The notes: generated from the sequence alone by a model not told the origin. A DNA stretch of 55,564 bases from Megasphaera sp. NM10 (GCF_000417505.1 NZ_APHY01000025.1:3-55566), one strand, 5' to 3'. Positions 34,990-43,731 are shown, numbered from the stretch's first letter. Program-made: numbers and translations.

Positions 34990-35760
34990 ATGGAAAAAAA
35001 AGATACCCTGGTCCTTGGCGGCCACGAATTCACATCGCGTTTCATCTTAGGTTCCGGTAAATTCTCTGTCGACCTCATCAAGGCCGCTGTCGAACAAGGC
35101 GGTGCCCAGATGGTAACCATGGCCCTGCGCCGCGTCGAAGCCGGCCAGAAAGACAATATCCTCGACTATATCCCGAAAGATGTCACCCTGCTCCCCAATA
35201 CGTCCAGTGCCCGCAATGCCGACGAAGCCGTCCGCATCGCCCACTTGTCCCGTGAAGTCGGCTGCGGCGATTTCATCAAGATTGAAGTCATGCGCGACTC
35301 CAAATATCTCCTGCCGGACAACAACGAAACCATCAAAGCTACGGAAATTTTGGCTAAAGAAGGCTTCGTCGTCCTGCCGTACATGTATCCGGACCTCTAC
35401 GCCGCCCGTGCCCTGGCTGACGCCGGCGCTGCTGCCATCATGCCTCTGGCTTCGCCTATCGGCACAAACAAAGGCTTGTCGACGAAAGATTTCATCCAGA
35501 TCCTCATCGACGAAGTCGACCTGCCGGTCATTGTCGACGCCGGTATCGGCCGTCCGTCCCAGGCCTGCGAAGCCATGGAAATGGGCGCCGCTGCTATCAT
35601 GGCCAACACCGCCGTCGCTACGGCTGGCGACCTGCCTCTCATGGCCAAAGCCTTCGGTGAAGCCATCCGTGCCGGCCGCAATGCTTACCTTGCCGGCTTG
35701 GGCCGCGTCCGCGAAACGGCTTCGGCTTCGGATCCGCTGACGGGATTCTTAGGAGACTGA
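34990..35760 (+). CDS. thiG: Thiazole synthase
   Basis: 256-residue TIM-barrel enzyme that assembles the thiamine thiazole from deoxyxylulose phosphate, dehydroglycine and ThiS thiocarboxylate. The Schiff-base lysine is in FIKIEVMRD, and the C-terminal phosphate-binding segments [11 protein letters not shown] and [12 protein letters not shown] are intact. It lies 57 bp after thiS with RBS AAAGGAG and 13 bp before thiH. Confidence 0.95.
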   Translation: MEKKDTLVLGGHEFTSRFILGSGKFSVDLIKAAVEQGGAQMVTMALRRVEAGQKDNILDYIPKDVTLLPNTSSARNADEAVRIAHLSREVGCGDFIKIEVMRDSKYLLPDNNETIKATEILAKEGFVVLPYMYPDLYAARALADAGAAAIMPLASPIGTNKGLSTKDFIQILIDEVDLPVIVDAGIGRPSQACEAMEMGAAAIMANTAVATAGDLPLMAKAFGEAIRAGRNAYLAGLGRVRETASASDPLTGFLGD

Positions 35761-35773
35761 GGAGGAATCGAAC

Positions 35774-36961
35774 ATGACGGAAGAAACTAAAACTATCGAT
35801 CAGAGCAAACTCATCGACCACATGAAATATTTACCGGGCATGGAAGTCATCGACTCGGATATGCTCGACCAGGTCGTCGCCATCCGCAATTCCTTCAACA
35901 ATGACGACTTCACTGATAAAGACGTCCGCCTGGCCCTGTCGAAAGAACATCTGGACCCGCGGGACTTCATGGCCCTCTTATCGACGGCCGCTGCACCGTT
36001 CCTGGAAGAAATGGCCCAGAAAGCCCATCTGGTCACGCGGCGCCATTTCGGCAACAACATCACCATCCTGACGCCGATCTATTTCGCCAACTACTGCGAT
36101 AACTACTGCATCTACTGCGGCTTCAACTCGCACAACAAGATCAAGCGCGCCCGCCTGACGGACGAAGAACTCCACCGCGAATGTAAGAACATCGCCGATA
36201 CGGGTATCGAAGAAGTCATCATGCTCACCGGCGAAAGCCCGAAGATGAGCGATATCAAATACATCGGCAACGCCGTCAAGATCGCCAGCCAGTATTTCCG
36301 GGTCATCAACATGGAAATCTACCCGGTCAATTCGGAAGACTACAAATATCTCCACGAATGTGGCGCCGACTACGTCACGGTCTTCCAGGAAACGTACAAT
36401 TCAGACAAGTACGCTACCCTTCACCTGGCCGGTCACAAGCGCATCTTCCCGTACCGCTTCTACTCCCAGGAACGGGCCATCCTCGGCGGCATGCGCGGCG
36501 TCGGCTTCGCAGCCCTCTTAGGCCTGGACGACTACCAGAAAGATGCCCTGGCAACGGGGATGCACGCATGGCTCATGCAGCGTAAGTACCCGCATGCCGA
36601 AATTTCCCTGTCCTGTCCGCGCCTGTGCCCGATCATCAATAACGATAAGATCAACCCGAAGGACGTAGACGAACGGAAACTGACGCAGATCATCTGCGCC
36701 TACCGTCTGTTCATGCCTTACGCCTGCATCGTCGTATCGAGCCGTGAAAGCGCCCGCTACCGCAACGCCATCATGAAAATCGCCGCTACCAAAGTATCGG
36801 CCAGCGTCTGCGTCGGCATCGGCGGCCATCTGGAAAATGACGGCTCCGAAATGGGTGACGAACAGTTCGAAATCACTGACGGCCGGTCCTTTGACCAGAT
36901 GTACTCCGACATCAAGGGCATGGGCCTGCAGCCTGTCACCAGTGAGTATATTTATTTGTAA
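35774..36961 (+). CDS. thiH: 2-iminoacetate synthase (radical SAM)
   Basis: 395 residues. It cleaves tyrosine to dehydroglycine and p-cresol by radical SAM chemistry; the oxygen-independent ThiH route fits an anaerobe. The cluster motif is YCDNYCIYCGF (CX3CX2C), followed by the BATS-type C-terminal domain. The start follows GAGGAGG, 13 bp after thiG. Confidence 0.95.
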   Translation: MTEETKTIDQSKLIDHMKYLPGMEVIDSDMLDQVVAIRNSFNNDDFTDKDVRLALSKEHLDPRDFMALLSTAAAPFLEEMAQKAHLVTRRHFGNNITILTPIYFANYCDNYCIYCGFNSHNKIKRARLTDEELHRECKNIADTGIEEVIMLTGESPKMSDIKYIGNAVKIASQYFRVINMEIYPVNSEDYKYLHECGADYVTVFQETYNSDKYATLHLAGHKRIFPYRFYSQERAILGGMRGVGFAALLGLDDYQKDALATGMHAWLMQRKYPHAEISLSCPRLCPIINNDKINPKDVDERKLTQIICAYRLFMPYACIVVSSRESARYRNAIMKIAATKVSASVCVGIGGHLENDGSEMGDEQFEITDGRSFDQMYSDIKGMGLQPVTSEYIYL

Positions 36962-36998
36962 ACCATCTAACGTAATCCATTACCAATCCTATAAAATG

Positions 36999-37051
36999 TA
37001 TATGACAAAAACGGTCCGGGACCCAATCCACCCCGAACCTGTTGTCATATA
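36999..37051 (+). other. Extended hairpin between thiH and thiE
   Basis: TATATGACAA (36999-37008) and TTGTCATATA (37042-37051) are exact reverse complements. Inside, GGTCCGGG pairs with CCCGAACC with one mismatch, leaving an 11-base ACCCAATCCAC loop. No T run follows, so it is not a standard terminator. It may be an RNA-processing or regulatory element. Confidence 0.5.
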
Positions 37052-37113
37052 TCTTCTCGTTTTAGGGCGTTAAACTCATATAGAACATTTATTATATTCT
37101 ATTGGTATAATTG

Positions 37114-37142
37114 TTGACGTTAGTATGAGATTCATGTATAGT
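37114..37142 (+). promoter_or_regulatory. Promoter of thiE
   Basis: TTGACG and TATAGT with a 17-base spacer, 38 bp upstream of the GTG start. Confidence 0.6.
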
Positions 37143-37180
37143 TATATATATAAAATACTCTAATATTCAGGTGATAAATC

Positions 37181-37771
37181 GTGTTAAAAGTAGCTGCAAT
37201 TACAAATCACGAATTGGCTTCGACGAACTACTGGGATCAGCTCGAGCAAATCGCCGCATCCGATGTAGATTTCATCGTCCTTCGTGAAAAAAACCTTTCT
37301 GAAGAAGAATACACGGACTATGCGAAACGGGCCCTGCGCCTGTGCAGCATCCATCAGAAGACGTGTATCCTCCAGCATTTCGGAAAGGCTGCTATCCGTC
37401 TTCATATTCCCCGTTTCCAGTGCTCTCTGCCTTATTTGGAAACCCATTCGTCCCTGCTCTATTACATGACGACCCTCGGCGTCTCCGTACACACCGTCGA
37501 AGAAGCCGTCAAAGCCGAACAGCTCGGCGCTACGTACCTCATGGCCAGCCACGTCTTCCCGACAGCCTGCAAGCCGTCGGATCCGCCTATCGGCGTCGAC
37601 ACGGTCGAAGCCATCTGCAAGGCCGTCAAGATTCCGGTCTATGCCTTAGGCGGCGTTACGCCGAAGACCATCTCTCAGCTCCAGGACGTCCCCATCAAAG
37701 GCGTCGCCCTCATGTCGGGCCTCATGACCTGCCCGGACGTACCGGGATATTTAAAAGAATTGCGTGCCTAA
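37181..37771 (+). CDS. thiE: Thiamine phosphate synthase family protein (ThiE/TenI)
   Basis: 196-residue TIM-barrel protein. ThiE couples the thiazole phosphate and hydroxymethyl-pyrimidine diphosphate to thiamine phosphate; TenI relatives are thiazole tautomerases. The segments VLREKNLSEEEY, ASHVFPTACKPSDPPIGV and YALGGVTPKTI correspond to the family's substrate and phosphate loops. The lack of the usual DHVG-type segment makes a TenI-like role possible. The start is GTG behind AGGTGA. It is downstream of thiSGH but has its own promoter and is separated by the hairpin at 36999-37051. Confidence 0.82.
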   Translation: MLKVAAITNHELASTNYWDQLEQIAASDVDFIVLREKNLSEEEYTDYAKRALRLCSIHQKTCILQHFGKAAIRLHIPRFQCSLPYLETHSSLLYYMTTLGVSVHTVEEAVKAEQLGATYLMASHVFPTACKPSDPPIGVDTVEAICKAVKIPVYALGGVTPKTISQLQDVPIKGVALMSGLMTCPDVPGYLKELRA

Positions 37772-37789
37772 AGAGAAGGGATGACCGTA

Positions 37790-38311
37790 ATGACCCAGGC
37801 TTATATCATCATCGATATGCAGAATGATTTCATCGACGGCGCCCTGGGAAGCGCTCAGGCTCAAGCCGTCGTCCCCCGCATCGAGGCCAAGATCGTGGCC
37901 AGCAAAAAGGATGCCGACCAGGAAACGGACCTGATTTTCACCCAGGACACCCACGACGAGGCCTACAGCGAAACCCAGGAAGGCCGGAAACTTCCCGTTC
38001 CACACTGCCTGAAAGACACGCGGGGCTGGCGCATCTGCAAACAGCTCCTGCCGTACACCATGTGGGCCACCATCCTGGAAAAGCCATCCTTTGGCTGTCC
38101 GGCCCTGGTCGATGAAGTACGCGACTACGACCGGCTGGTATTGATGGGCTTGTGCACGGACATCTGCGTCATCGCCAATGCCATGCTGCTCAAAGCCTTC
38201 TACCCGGAAAAGGAAATCATCGTCGACAGCACATGCTGTGCCGGTTCGACACCAGAAAACCACGAAAGAGCATTACAGGCCATGAAAGCCTGCCAAATCG
38301 ATATTGTATAA
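37790..38311 (+). CDS. Isochorismatase/nicotinamidase-like cysteine hydrolase
   Basis: 173-residue protein of the isochorismatase-like hydrolase superfamily. The catalytic Asp is in IIDMQNDFIDG and the nucleophilic Cys in MGLCTDICVIANA; the Lys region is near EKPSFGCPAL. Members hydrolyse amides such as nicotinamide or N-carbamoyl compounds; which one applies here is not clear. I start at 37790, where GAAGGG is 9 bases upstream; the ATG at 37781 directly abuts that RBS. It lies 18 bp after thiE and is followed by a terminator, so the two genes form a unit. Confidence 0.82.
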   Translation: MTQAYIIIDMQNDFIDGALGSAQAQAVVPRIEAKIVASKKDADQETDLIFTQDTHDEAYSETQEGRKLPVPHCLKDTRGWRICKQLLPYTMWATILEKPSFGCPALVDEVRDYDRLVLMGLCTDICVIANAMLLKAFYPEKEIIVDSTCCAGSTPENHERALQAMKACQIDIV

Positions 38312-38346
38312 AAAAAAGGCTTGTCGCACGTGCGACAAGCCTTTTT
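38312..38346. terminator. Bidirectional terminator
   Basis: The stem AAGGCTTGTCGCA/TGCGACAAGCCTT is flanked by A and T runs, after the hydrolase gene. It is one of the TGTCGCACGTGCGACA family. Confidence 0.85.
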
Positions 38347-38440
38347 CTGTAGGGGCGCCACGCGGGGCGCCCGCTCATGCCAATTGTTCACGGAATTCTT
38401 ACATATATCTGGCGGGCTCGCCACGTGCGAGCCCCTACGA
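38347..38440. repeat. GC-rich GTAGGGGC...GCCCCTAC repeat
   Basis: It opens TGTAGGGGCGCCACGCGGGG and ends GGCTCGCCACGTGCGAGCCC followed by CTACG, closely like the two ends of the repeat at 3245-3422 but with a shorter interior. Confidence 0.65.
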
Positions 38441-38452
38441 ACCTGCAGCCTC

Positions 38453-38866
38453 TTAACTGATGATTCCCGTGATTTCGGCTTTGGTCTGGTTGTTGTTGAT
38501 TTTCTTTTCATAGCCTTTCAGGACCAGGCAGCCGATGATGCCGCCTGCAATCATGCCGGCAAAGGCCGTCATTTCCGGTTTGACCTGCCATGATTCTCCC
38601 AGCAGGTAGCCTGCGACGCCACAGACGATGATGAGCAGCAAGGGGACGCCGAAGCAGATGATGCCCTTGACGCCCATGCCGGCGTCGGGGATGTTGAACT
38701 GTACATACTGTCCCTTTTTGGCCCCGATGGGGTTCACAGCATCGATGACGACATTGTCCGCGCACATGCTGTCGCTGCACGGCGAATATAGATTATTGCG
38801 GTTGGTCTGGATTTTGGCCAGGCCATTCGGGCAGACTTCTTCGACGACGCCCGTTCCAGTTCTCAT
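38453..38866 (-). CDS. RseC/MucC-like membrane protein (SoxR-reducing system type)
   Basis: 137 residues. An N-terminal Cys-containing domain (GTGVVEEV..., with cysteines in SPCSDSMCADN) is followed by two transmembrane helices (about residues 66-90 and 100-118). RseC-family proteins accompany Rnf-type electron transfer complexes and are thought to help reduce or maturate Fe-S proteins; no rnf genes are in the window. It is the last gene of the operon thioesterase - LUD protein - RseC, 24 bp after the LUD gene. Confidence 0.8.
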   Translation of the reverse strand: MRTGTGVVEEVCPNGLAKIQTNRNNLYSPCSDSMCADNVVIDAVNPIGAKKGQYVQFNIPDAGMGVKGIICFGVPLLLIIVCGVAGYLLGESWQVKPEMTAFAGMIAGGIIGCLVLKGYEKKINNNQTKAEITGIIS

Positions 38867-38890
38867 AATAAAATACCTCTCTTTTCAGGA

Positions 38891-39535
38891 CTAAAAGCCC
38901 AGATTTTCTCCGACCAGGATAACCTTGATGCGGCCCTGGGGCTTGCAGATACGCGTCCGGACGACTTGGGCACAGACGCTGTCCGGCCGGATGCAGTGGC
39001 CACACATGCCCGTCTTGGCACAAGGCGTACCGACACCGGGGAAGCGGCCGATATTCTGCGGCGACGCCACGGTGTGCGCCCGTTCGATGCCGGCTTCGAC
39101 CGTCGGGACGACCTTGTTCATACCGACGATGGCGATGACCTGTTTCGGCCCGTAGCAAAGGGCGGCGACGCGGTTGCCGTTGCCATCGATGTTGATGAGC
39201 TGGCCGTCCTGGACGGCTGCGTTGGCCCCCATGAGGAAGGTGTCACAGAGCAGGGCCTTGCGCATCAGTTCGACCCGTTCTTCCGGCGTCTTGGCCGAAT
39301 CGCGGTCGATGACCGGATTGTGTTCCAGTACATAAGGCCGCAGGCCGATTTCATTGATGGATACAGAGCCGCCCCAGGATACGACATCCGTTTCCGGGAT
39401 ATACGAGATGGCCTGCTTCAAGGCTTCTTCCTTCGTCGGACAGTATACGGCTTCAAAGCCGCGGGCTGCAAACTTCTTGGCCACTAAAGGCCCTTTAATA
39501 TCATACATGCGGTGCATCATATCGCTTCTATCCAT
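38891..39535 (-). CDS. LUD-domain protein
   Basis: 214 residues of the lactate-utilisation (LutC/YkgG-type) domain family: GGSVSINEIGL, DTFLMGANAAVQDGQLINID and VVPTVEAGIERA are the recognisable blocks. The C-terminal tail has a cluster of four cysteines (PCAKTGMCGHCIRPDSVC) that could hold an Fe-S cluster. The exact reaction is unknown. The ATG follows GGAGGAG. It lies 13 bp after the thioesterase gene. Confidence 0.85.
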   Translation of the reverse strand: MDRSDMMHRMYDIKGPLVAKKFAARGFEAVYCPTKEEALKQAISYIPETDVVSWGGSVSINEIGLRPYVLEHNPVIDRDSAKTPEERVELMRKALLCDTFLMGANAAVQDGQLINIDGNGNRVAALCYGPKQVIAIVGMNKVVPTVEAGIERAHTVASPQNIGRFPGVGTPCAKTGMCGHCIRPDSVCAQVVRTRICKPQGRIKVILVGENLGF

Positions 39536-39548
39536 AGTAACTCCTCCT

Positions 39549-39947
39549 TTATTTAGCCAGCATCATTTCCGCTTTGGCTTCGGCAGCCGGCGTACCATCA
39601 GCGTGGGTAATCTTTCCTTTCATGATGAACAGACGGCCGCGGTGGACTTCCGGCCAGCCTTCGACCTTGACCGTTTCGCCGATGCGTATGGCACTGCGGA
39701 AACGGATTTCCAGCCGCGCCGTATAGGCTGGTTTACCGGCAATGCGGAACACATAATCTCCCATGACTTCATCCAGCAGCGTACTCGTCAGGCCGCCGTG
39801 CATGCGGTCACCATAACTTTCATGCTCTGCCTTGGGCGTAAAATAAGCCACGCAGTGATCGCCTTCCATCTTCATGTCCAGCTTCAGGCCAATCGGGTTA
39901 TCGCGGCCACAGCCGAAACAATGATTCGTATCATAAGCAGTTTCCAT
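39549..39947 (-). CDS. PaaI-type hotdog-fold thioesterase
   Basis: 132-residue single hotdog domain with the HGGLTSTLLDEVMGD motif (catalytic Asp/Glu region) and an N-terminal CFGCGRDNPIGLKL typical of 4-hydroxybenzoyl-CoA thioesterase-like proteins. It probably hydrolyses short acyl- or aryl-CoA thioesters in the cytoplasm. The start follows a GGGGGGG run. It is the first gene of the three-gene minus-strand operon and is divergent from the flavodoxin operon. Confidence 0.82.
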   Translation of the reverse strand: METAYDTNHCFGCGRDNPIGLKLDMKMEGDHCVAYFTPKAEHESYGDRMHGGLTSTLLDEVMGDYVFRIAGKPAYTARLEIRFRSAIRIGETVKVEGWPEVHRGRLFIMKGKITHADGTPAAEAKAEMMLAK

Positions 39948-40017
39948 CTAATCCCCCCCTCCGAATATTCTTCACACTACCTTTATTATACTATACTTGG
40001 CAAGCCTTTCGCTTATT

Positions 40018-40056
40018 TGAAACGAATTATCATATTAGTATTGACAATCACTTTCA
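40018..40056. promoter_or_regulatory. Two Fur-box-like sites
   Basis: TGAAACGAATTATCA (40018-40032) and TGACAATCACTTTCA (40042-40056) each match the 7-1-7 Fur consensus TGATAATnATTATCA at 11 of 14 positions. The second overlaps the -35 box of the flavodoxin operon promoter. Iron repression would fit the established iron-limited induction of flavodoxin in M. elsdenii. Confidence 0.55.
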
Positions 40057-40069
40057 AATAAATTATACT
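40041..40069 (+). promoter_or_regulatory. Promoter of the DUF3793-flavodoxin operon
   Basis: A perfect TTGACA and TATACT separated by 17 bases, 35 bp before the DUF3793 gene. Confidence 0.75.
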
Positions 40070-40103
40070 TACAGTATCAAAGCGAAAGGAGCGGCAACCG
40101 GAT

Positions 40104-40661
40104 ATGAACCTGGATTTCGTCTTAATAACCCACTGTTCACCGACTTTAGCGGGTCTCAAACAGGCATCCCTTCTCTGTCTACCCCGCTTGGACAGCGGCT
40201 GTACCTATGATGATATAATTGAAAATTATAATCATAAATATAATGCAAAAGGCTTGTATTTCCGTATCTTGTACGCCTGTTCCAAACGCACTTTGCTGTA
40301 TGTATACCGACCGGCCAGGGTCTGGGCCTACGTACAGCAGCGGGACATTTCATCATTTCTGCAGCAATTCGGCTATCAGGACTGCCAGGACATCTCTTCC
40401 CTGCTGGACCGTCTTGCCGAACGCTTTGCAGAAGATGGCTGTTTCCCTCATGAATCGGGCATTTTCCTCGGCTATCCCCTAGAGGACGTGTGCGGTTTCA
40501 TCGCCAACAAGGGAAACCATGCCAAGCTTTGTGGCGAATGGAAGGTATACGGCGACGCCCACGCTGCCGCCCGTACTTTCCATCGCTATACGTGCTGCCG
40601 GCAAGACTATTTGAATCGCTTTGCCGTTGGGACAACATTAGACTCGCTCATTGTAGCATAA
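40104..40661 (+). CDS. DUF3793-family protein
   Basis: 185 residues with recognisable DUF3793 blocks: LITHCSPTLAGLKQASLLCL near the N-terminus, LLYVYRP in the middle and IFLGYPLEDVCGFIANKG in the C-terminal half. The function is unknown. It lies 13 bp upstream of flavodoxin and shares its iron-type promoter. DUF3793 genes next to flavodoxin genes are frequent in anaerobic Firmicutes, which hints at a role in flavodoxin use or iron limitation; this is inference. The ATG follows AAAGGAG. Confidence 0.85.
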   Translation: MNLDFVLITHCSPTLAGLKQASLLCLPRLDSGCTYDDIIENYNHKYNAKGLYFRILYACSKRTLLYVYRPARVWAYVQQRDISSFLQQFGYQDCQDISSLLDRLAERFAEDGCFPHESGIFLGYPLEDVCGFIANKGNHAKLCGEWKVYGDAHAAARTFHRYTCCRQDYLNRFAVGTTLDSLIVA

Positions 40662-40674
40662 GGAGGATTTAATC

Positions 40675-41088
40675 ATGGTAGAAATCGTTTATTGGAGTGG
40701 TACAGGTAATACAGAAGCAATGGCTAACGAAATCGAAGCAGCCGTCAAAGCTGCCGGTGCTGACGTAGAATCAGTCCGCTTTGAAGATACAAATGTCGAT
40801 GATGTAGCTAGCAAAGACGTCATCTTGCTCGGCTGCCCGGCCATGGGTTCAGAAGAACTGGAAGACTCTGTCGTCGAACCGTTCTTCACCGATTTGGCTC
40901 CGAAATTGAAGGGCAAAAAAGTCGGCCTCTTTGGTTCTTACGGCTGGGGTTCCGGCGAATGGATGGACGCATGGAAACAGCGTACAGAAGATGCCGGTGC
41001 CACCGTCATTGGTACGGCCATCGTCAACGAAACACCGGACAACGCTCCTGAATGCAAAGAATTGGGCGAAGCCGCTGCCAAAGCATAA
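40675..41088 (+). CDS. Flavodoxin (short chain)
   Basis: 137-residue FMN electron carrier that replaces ferredoxin under iron limitation. The phosphate loop is WSGTGNTEAM; the isoalloxazine loops are GCPAMGSEEL and GSYGWGSGEW. From memory the sequence differs from the published M. elsdenii flavodoxin at only about two positions, the main reason to assign the window to Megasphaera. It is the second gene of the DUF3793-flavodoxin operon, with RBS AAGGAGG, and is followed by a terminator hairpin at 41127-41160. Confidence 0.97.
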   Translation: MVEIVYWSGTGNTEAMANEIEAAVKAAGADVESVRFEDTNVDDVASKDVILLGCPAMGSEELEDSVVEPFFTDLAPKLKGKKVGLFGSYGWGSGEWMDAWKQRTEDAGATVIGTAIVNETPDNAPECKELGEAAAKA

Positions 41089-41126
41089 AAATCAGAAAAC
41101 AACTTCACATTCATTCTCCTCTTAAC

Positions 41127-41260
41127 GAAAAGAGGCTGTCGTCACAGACAGCCTCTTTTCGAGTTTTCAGTTTATAGTTTTTAGTTTGCAGTAAATAGCA
41201 AAAATTTCTAAAGCCATCCTCTACAAACTACAAACTCCATGCTGCAAACTATCACTCCTT
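41127..41260. repeat. Composite intergenic repeat, partial copy 4, with terminator
   Basis: The hairpin GAAAAGAGGCTGTC/GACAGCCTCTTTTC (41127-41160) terminates the flavodoxin operon. It is followed by TTTATAGTTTTTAGTTTGCA words and ACAAACTACAAACTCCATGC words. The final CTCGCATGATG block of copies 1-3 is absent. The remainder of 41089-41395 holds the PTS control region. Confidence 0.75.
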
Positions 41261-41294
41261 TACTTTTTGTCAAGTATATATGCTAGATAGGCAC

Positions 41295-41343
41295 GATGAG
41301 ACGTAACTCTCATCCTTCTCATTTGCCTAGGGTATGTTAAAAT
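41295..41343 (+). promoter_or_regulatory. Control region of the PTS gene: dyad and weak promoter
   Basis: GATGAGA (41295-41301) and TCTCATC (41308-41314) form a perfect 7-bp dyad. It lies just upstream of a candidate promoter TTCTCA-16-TAAAAT (41316-41343). The dyad could be an operator or an RNA hairpin. Confidence 0.35.
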
Positions 41344-41395
41344 AGGAACGTACTGTCTCATACTTATTTATTCCTATAGTAAAAGGAGGAATTTT

Positions 41396-43567
41396 ATGAA
41401 AGACCAAGTCTTTTCCATCTTGCAGGCTGTCGGCCGCAGTTTCATGCTGCCTGTCGCCATCCTGCCGATTGCCGGCTTACTCCTCGGTATCGGGGCTTCT
41501 TTCACGAATGCTACGACCATCCAGACCTATGGATTGGAAAGCATCCTCGGAAACGGCACGATACTCCATTCACTGCTCACCATCATGAGCGATGCCGGCA
41601 ACATCATTTTCGGTAACCTGCCCATCATCTTCGCCGTCGGCGTCGCCATCGGCATGGCCAAGCAGGAAAAGGAAGTCGCCGCCTTATCGGCGATGATCGC
41701 CTTTTTCGTCATGCACGCCTCGACCAACGCCGTCCTCAAACTGACTGGCAAGGTATTGGCCAATAACACCGTATCTCCCGATGTCCTGGAAGGTACGATT
41801 GCCAATGTCTGCGGCATCATGTCCCTCCAGGAAGGCGTCTTCGGCGGTATCATCGTCGGCATCGGCGTCGCCTACCTGCACAACCGCTATCATAAAATCG
41901 TACTGCCCAATGCCCTGTCCTTCTTCGGCGGGTCGCGCTTCATCCCTATCATTTCCACCGTCGTCTACATGTTCGTCGGCATTGCCATGTATTTCGTCTG
42001 GCCTGTCGTCCAGAGCGGCATCTTCGCCCTCGGCGGCCTGGTCACGGGTACGGGCTACATCGGCACCTTGATTTTCGGCATCATCAAGCGGGCCCTCATC
42101 CCCTTCGGCCTGCATCACGTCTTCTACCCGCCCTTCTGGCAGACCGGCGTCGGCGGTTCGATGATGATCGACGGCAACCTCGTCCAGGGCGGCCAGAACA
42201 TCTTCTTCGCCCAGCTCGCTTCGCCTAACGTCACTCACTTCAGTGCTGATGCAACCCGGTATTTCTCGGGCGAATTCATCTTCATGATCTTCGGTCTGCC
42301 CGGCGCCGCCCTGGCCATGTACCGCACGGCAAAACCGGAAAAACGCAAAGTCGCCGGCGGCCTGCTCTTATCGGCAGCCCTGACGTCCATGTTCACGGGC
42401 ATCACGGAACCGATTGAATTCTCCTTCCTCTTCGTCGCACCGATGCTCTTCTACGTCCAGGTCGTCCTGGCCGGTGCCGCTTACATGATCGCCCACATGC
42501 TGAACATCGCCGTCGGCCTGACCTTCTCTGGCGGCCTGTTGGACCTGTTCATCTTCGGTATCCTGCAGGGTGAAGCCAAGACCAACTGGATGTACATCAT
42601 CCCGGTCGGCATCATCTACTTCTTCCTCTACTACTTCATCTTCACGTTCCTCATCAAGAAGTTCGACCTCAAGACACCGGGCCGTGAAGACGACGATGTG
42701 GAAACGAAACTCTACACCAAAGCCGACGTCAAAGCCCGTGACGCCGCAGCCAAAGCCGGCGACGGCGAGGCTGCCACGGACGTCGTCAGCCAGGCCATCA
42801 CCCGCGCCCTGGGCGGCACCAAGAACATCACTTCCGTCGACTGCTGCGCTACGCGCCTGCGCTGCTCCGTAGCCGATTCGGCCTTGGTCAACGATGCAGC
42901 TCTGAAAGCCACTGGCGCTGTAGGCGTCATCAAGAAAGGCCAGGGCGTCCAGGTCGTCTACGGCCCGCAAGTCGCCGTCATCAAGGCCAACCTGGAAAGC
43001 TATCTGGCAACCAACCCGGCAGACGGCCCTATCGAAGCCGTACCGGCAGCGGAAACGGTTCCGGCTGAAGAAGCGCCGAAAGCCCAGGAAACACAGACTG
43101 AACCGGAAACAGATGCTGAAAAGCATTACTTCAATTCGCCCTTCACCGGCAGCCTCCATCCCATTACGGAAGCCCCGGATGAAGCCTTTGCCGGCAAAAT
43201 GACAGGCGACGGCTTCTTCGTCTATCCGACAGACGGCACGGTCTATGCGCCGGAAGACGGAACAGTCACCTTCGTCTTCGATACGAAACACGCCATCGGT
43301 ATGACCACGGCAGACGGCGTAGAATACCTCCTGCACATCGGCATCGATACGGTCAAACTCGAAGGCAAAGGCTTCAATGTCTTCGTCGAAAACGGCCAGG
43401 AAGTCAAGAAAGGCGATAAACTGATGGAATTCGACGACGAATTCATCAAGGCCAACGCCCCATCTGACGCCTGCCTGTGCATCTTCACCGACCTCGAAGA
43501 CGGTCAGGAAGTCCACCTGGCAGCCGACGGCAACGTAAAAGCCGGCGACCAGGCCGTCTGGTTCTAA
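41396..43567 (+). CDS. PTS glucose-family EIICBA permease
   Basis: 723 residues with three fused domains in the order IIC-IIB-IIA. IIC (about 1-430) is the multi-helix sugar channel, with GITEPIEFSFLFVAP. IIB (about 455-540) has the phospho-cysteine in DCCATRLR. A Pro/Glu/Ala-rich linker leads to IIA (about 575-723), with the phospho-histidine in LLHIGIDTVKL. It imports and phosphorylates a hexose of the glucose / N-acetylglucosamine / maltose group using phosphoenolpyruvate via HPr; the substrate within the group is not certain. It is a single gene with RBS AAAGGAGG. Confidence 0.92.
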   Translation: MKDQVFSILQAVGRSFMLPVAILPIAGLLLGIGASFTNATTIQTYGLESILGNGTILHSLLTIMSDAGNIIFGNLPIIFAVGVAIGMAKQEKEVAALSAMIAFFVMHASTNAVLKLTGKVLANNTVSPDVLEGTIANVCGIMSLQEGVFGGIIVGIGVAYLHNRYHKIVLPNALSFFGGSRFIPIISTVVYMFVGIAMYFVWPVVQSGIFALGGLVTGTGYIGTLIFGIIKRALIPFGLHHVFYPPFWQTGVGGSMMIDGNLVQGGQNIFFAQLASPNVTHFSADATRYFSGEFIFMIFGLPGAALAMYRTAKPEKRKVAGGLLLSAALTSMFTGITEPIEFSFLFVAPMLFYVQVVLAGAAYMIAHMLNIAVGLTFSGGLLDLFIFGILQGEAKTNWMYIIPVGIIYFFLYYFIFTFLIKKFDLKTPGREDDDVETKLYTKADVKARDAAAKAGDGEAATDVVSQAITRALGGTKNITSVDCCATRLRCSVADSALVNDAALKATGAVGVIKKGQGVQVVYGPQVAVIKANLESYLATNPADGPIEAVPAAETVPAEEAPKAQETQTEPETDAEKHYFNSPFTGSLHPITEAPDEAFAGKMTGDGFFVYPTDGTVYAPEDGTVTFVFDTKHAIGMTTADGVEYLLHIGIDTVKLEGKGFNVFVENGQEVKKGDKLMEFDDEFIKANAPSDACLCIFTDLEDGQEVHLAADGNVKAGDQAVWF

Positions 43568-43731
43568 TGTGTAAAACCGCAGGCCGCAGGCAAGCCTCTC
43601 CTGATAGGAGAGGTGGCCCGCAGGGCCGGAGAGGTTGAACCCTTCAGTTAGCGGCTAATGGCTCGCCCGGGATTCCCACATGGCCCGAGACGGGCCGCCC
43701 ACGTGCGGCCCCTGCGACTAACCACTAGCCA

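Noticed and set aside
34600-37180. TPP riboswitch upstream of thiS or thiE
   Set aside because: The CTGAGA and ACCTGAT-type core motifs are missing in both leaders.
41160-41260. CRISPR-like array of ACAAACTACAAACT words
   Set aside because: Units are short, contiguous and without spacers of constant length; they are low-complexity parts of the composite repeat.
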